DNA of 44,406 bases from Azoarcus sp031555955 (lineage in GTDB: Bacteria; Pseudomonadota; Gammaproteobacteria; Burkholderiales; Rhodocyclaceae): NCBI GenBank assembly GCA_031555955.1, contig JAVBTY010000004.1:1-44406 (forward strand). The letters run 5' to 3'. A program made the position numbers and the translations under genes. This document shows positions 43,301 to 44,406 of the stretch, piece after piece. The first letter of the stretch is position 1; each line of letters begins with the position of its first letter. The notes beneath the pieces are model-generated. The model made no database searches and was not told the origin of the DNA. It saw nothing but the letters and a program-made list of their open reading frames with translations.

Positions 43301-43547
43301 CGCCTTCATTCTCGGCTGCATACCGCTCGCCATCGCCCACGGCGCCTCATCGGCCAGCCGGCATTCGCTCGGCACCGGCGTCATCGGCGGCATGCTGGGC
43401 GCGACCGTGATCGCCGTCCTGGTCATCCCGATGTTCTACTGGGCGCTGGAATCACTGTCGTCGCGCGGAGAGAAAAAGGAAGCAGGGCCGCCGCACGCGC
43501 CGCAACTGCCTCCGCCGCACGCCGCCCGCGAAGGAGAAGCCTCATGA
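40371..43547 (+). CDS. RND multidrug efflux transporter (HAE1, AcrB/MexB type)
   Basis: 1058 residues, typical length. N-terminal MKFSHFFIDRPIFASVISI helix, porter domains, and proton-relay residues: the Asp pair in GIVVDDAIVVIENVE (TM4), the Lys in IALAAKNAILIFEFAVE (TM10) and the Arg of LRLRPIIMTS. It would pump drugs, detergents or solvents out of the periplasm and inner leaflet, in a tripartite complex with the adaptor upstream and the outer-membrane factor downstream. The stop overlaps the next start (ATGA). A charged Pro/His-rich C-terminal tail ends the protein. The substrate cannot be read from sequence. Confidence 0.95.
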   Translation: MKFSHFFIDRPIFASVISIILVIAGAVAMFNLPVAQYPDITPPSITVTASFPGASSEVVAQNVAAPIEQQVNGADNMMYMYSASSSTGNMTLTTYFEIGTDPELAQVDVQNRVNLALPLLPEAVTQQGVSVQKRSSAFMMVIAIYSPDNSYDESYIANYANIYVLDALKRIPGANQSAIFGTPDYAMRLWLKPDRMASLGVTVDDVQSAVANQNQQFSAGRIGQAPTPGPVEQTFPVATLGRLTEPSQFDNIILRAESAGASIVRVKDIGRAALGQKDYSLRGRYNGKTATLMAVYQQPGANALEVSRLVRAKLEELKKSFPQGMEYDIALDTTTFVKESIAEVGHTFRDAVILVILVVFLFLQSFRATLVPILAVPVSIIGAFIGMTAFGFSINMLTLFAMVLAIGIVVDDAIVVIENVERNMNEFGLAPKDAAKKAMNEVGGPVIAIVLVLCAVFIPVAFLSGITGQMYKQFAVTIAVSVVLSGIVALTLSPALAALLLKPGKHEKHGFFKWFNNGFDHLTSGYSWVCRLAIKRAGFAFALIIGMLALTYGLFARIPSSFLPVEDQGYLLGAIIMPDAASLDRTQEVAKKAEEWLMKDPAVKTVSAPIGYSLIDSQNKANAGTLFITLKDFAERKGRDAAQVIADAMREFSQIREGVVIPINPPSIPGLGTTGGFEFWLQSQGDASLQKLEEITRAFIAEAHSHPELVGVNSTINTRSRQLLVDVDRERAETQGVKVQDVYSALQVMFGSLYVSQFPKNSRLFQVILQAEPDYRTRPEDLSQLYVRNSQGTMVPIKAVTTSRYVSGADIVTRFNNFPAAKIIGNAAPGYSSGQAIAAMEEIARKVMPSDFGYAWSGQAYEEKQAGSTAAMVFAFALVMVFLILAAQYEKWSLPFGVLLAVPFALFGALVAIFLRGTENDVYFQIGLTVLIALAAKNAILIFEFAVELREKEGKSPMEAALEAARLRLRPIIMTSLAFILGCIPLAIAHGASSASRHSLGTGVIGGMLGATVIAVLVIPMFYWALESLSSRGEKKEAGPPHAPQLPPPHAAREGEAS

Positions 43548-44406
43548 AGCCGCGCCGCCTGTTCGCCGCAGCGGCCCCTCTGGCCGTGCTGGCTTCCCTG
43601 AGCGCCTGCACCATCGGCCCCGACTACCGGCGCGAACCCGTCGACACACCGGCGCATTTCCGCTTCGCGGAGGACAGCGCACATGCCGGGGTCAATACCT
43701 CGTGGTGGCGGCAAATGCAGGATCCGGTGCTGGATGATCTGATCGCCACCGCGCTTGCCGGTAACAAGGATGTGCGCATCGCCGCCGCCCGCGTCGAAGA
43801 GTATTACGGCCGCCTCGGCGTCAGCCGTTCGCAGTTCTTCCCGCAGATCGGCGCCGAAGCGGTGGGCGAGCGCAGCCGTTCCAGCGAACGCACGGCGATT
43901 CCCGCGCCAGGCGGCAACCCCTTCAACACCGTGCAGATCGATGCCTTCGCATCGTGGGAAATCGATCTCTTCGGACGCCTGCGCCGCCAGACCGAAGCCG
44001 CGCGCGCGCAACTGCTGGCGAGCGAGGAAGGCCGCCGCGCCACCATCCTGTCGCTGACGGCATCGGTCGCCACGGGCTACATCAACCTGCGTTCGCTCGA
44101 CCGCCAGCTCGAAGTCGCGCGCGCCACGCTGGATTCGCGCGCCCAGTCGCTGGATCTGTTCGAGAAGCGCTTCAGGGGCGGGGTAATTTCCGAGCTGGAA
44201 CTGTCGCAGGCGCGTTCCGAATACGCCACCGCGCTCGCCGCCGTGCCCGACCTGGAACGCCAGGTGGCGCAGCAGGAAAACGCGCTCGCCGTGCTACTCG
44301 GCCACAACCCCGGTCCGATTCCGCGCGGGCGGTCCCTCGATGACCTCGTTCTGCCGCAAATCCCGGCGGGCTTGCCATCGGACCTGCTGGAACAGCGTCC
44401 CGACCT
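43544..44406 (+). CDS. RND outer-membrane factor lipoprotein (OprM/NodT family), partial
   Basis: The start ATG 43544 overlaps the pump stop. The frame is open for 287 codons to the window end, so the C-terminal part is missing. The signal peptide has lipobox LSAC (Cys22), followed by the classic CTIGPDYRREPVDTP N-terminus, TSWWRQMQDPVLDDLIATAL, then helical segments FASWEIDLFGRLRRQTEAARAQ. It would form the trimeric channel that docks onto the adaptor. No local regulator gene precedes the operon in this window. Confidence 0.93.
   Translation, partial: MKPRRLFAAAAPLAVLASLSACTIGPDYRREPVDTPAHFRFAEDSAHAGVNTSWWRQMQDPVLDDLIATALAGNKDVRIAAARVEEYYGRLGVSRSQFFPQIGAEAVGERSRSSERTAIPAPGGNPFNTVQIDAFASWEIDLFGRLRRQTEAARAQLLASEEGRRATILSLTASVATGYINLRSLDRQLEVARATLDSRAQSLDLFEKRFRGGVISELELSQARSEYATALAAVPDLERQVAQQENALAVLLGHNPGPIPRGRSLDDLVLPQIPAGLPSDLLEQRPD

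Overview
The window looks like chromosomal DNA of a GC-rich betaproteobacterium, most probably Rhodocyclales-like (Azoarcus/Thauera/Dechloromonas relatives). That judgement rests on gene order (hemL-thiE-thiD | rubredoxin slot-pilGHIJ-chpA-algH-ruvX-pyrR-pyrB-pyrX, then yggU-yggT-proC-yggS | pilT-pilU) and on family-level protein resemblance, because no database search was possible. A NifQ homologue suggests a diazotroph or a descendant of one. Almost all of the window is ordinary coding sequence. I saw no insertion sequences, prophage, CRISPR array or rRNA.

Region 1 (1-4221): tRNA-Tyr on the minus strand has a near-consensus promoter. Divergent from it is a plus-strand metal-acquisition-type operon. 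It contains a BioB/HmdB-like radical SAM protein with a CX5CX2C cluster motif, fused in frame to the last ~60 residues of a TonB-dependent receptor, followed by tonB, exbB, exbD and nifQ. A ModE-like palindrome (244-271) overlaps the best promoter, so the operon reads as a molybdenum-responsive, TonB-energised uptake and FeMo-cofactor supply unit whose receptor gene has been almost entirely lost. I regard this as the most interesting system in the window.

Region 2 (4222-13282): a DUF1302/DUF1329 outer-membrane pair (minus), then mtgA and mgtE (plus), then hemL, thiE and thiD (minus, tetrapyrrole and thiamine synthesis).

Region 3 (13346-31380): type IV pilus and pyrimidine genes. A rubredoxin-like ORF that has lost all four cysteines precedes the Pil-Chp chemosensory operon (pilG, pilH, pilI, pilJ and a 1846-residue CheA-like ChpA/PilL with a perfect GCCGAA hexamer repeat). 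Then come algH/yqgE, ruvX, pyrR, pyrB and a catalytically dead dihydroorotase (pyrX). A minus-strand yggS-proC-yggT-yggU cluster lies divergent from pilT-pilU. PilU has a P-loop two residues short. A clear terminator ends pilTU.

Region 4 (31388-44406): a chemoreceptor with a CZB zinc-binding domain and an RlmL-type rRNA methyltransferase (both minus). Next is a plus-strand pair made of a PTS EIIC-EAL fusion and an OprD/ChiP-like porin, which may form an oligosaccharide-to-c-di-GMP sensing unit. After a structured intergenic region with a strong hairpin comes an RND efflux operon whose periplasmic adaptor carries an unusual C-terminal OmpA-type peptidoglycan-binding domain. The operon's outer-membrane factor gene runs off the window end.
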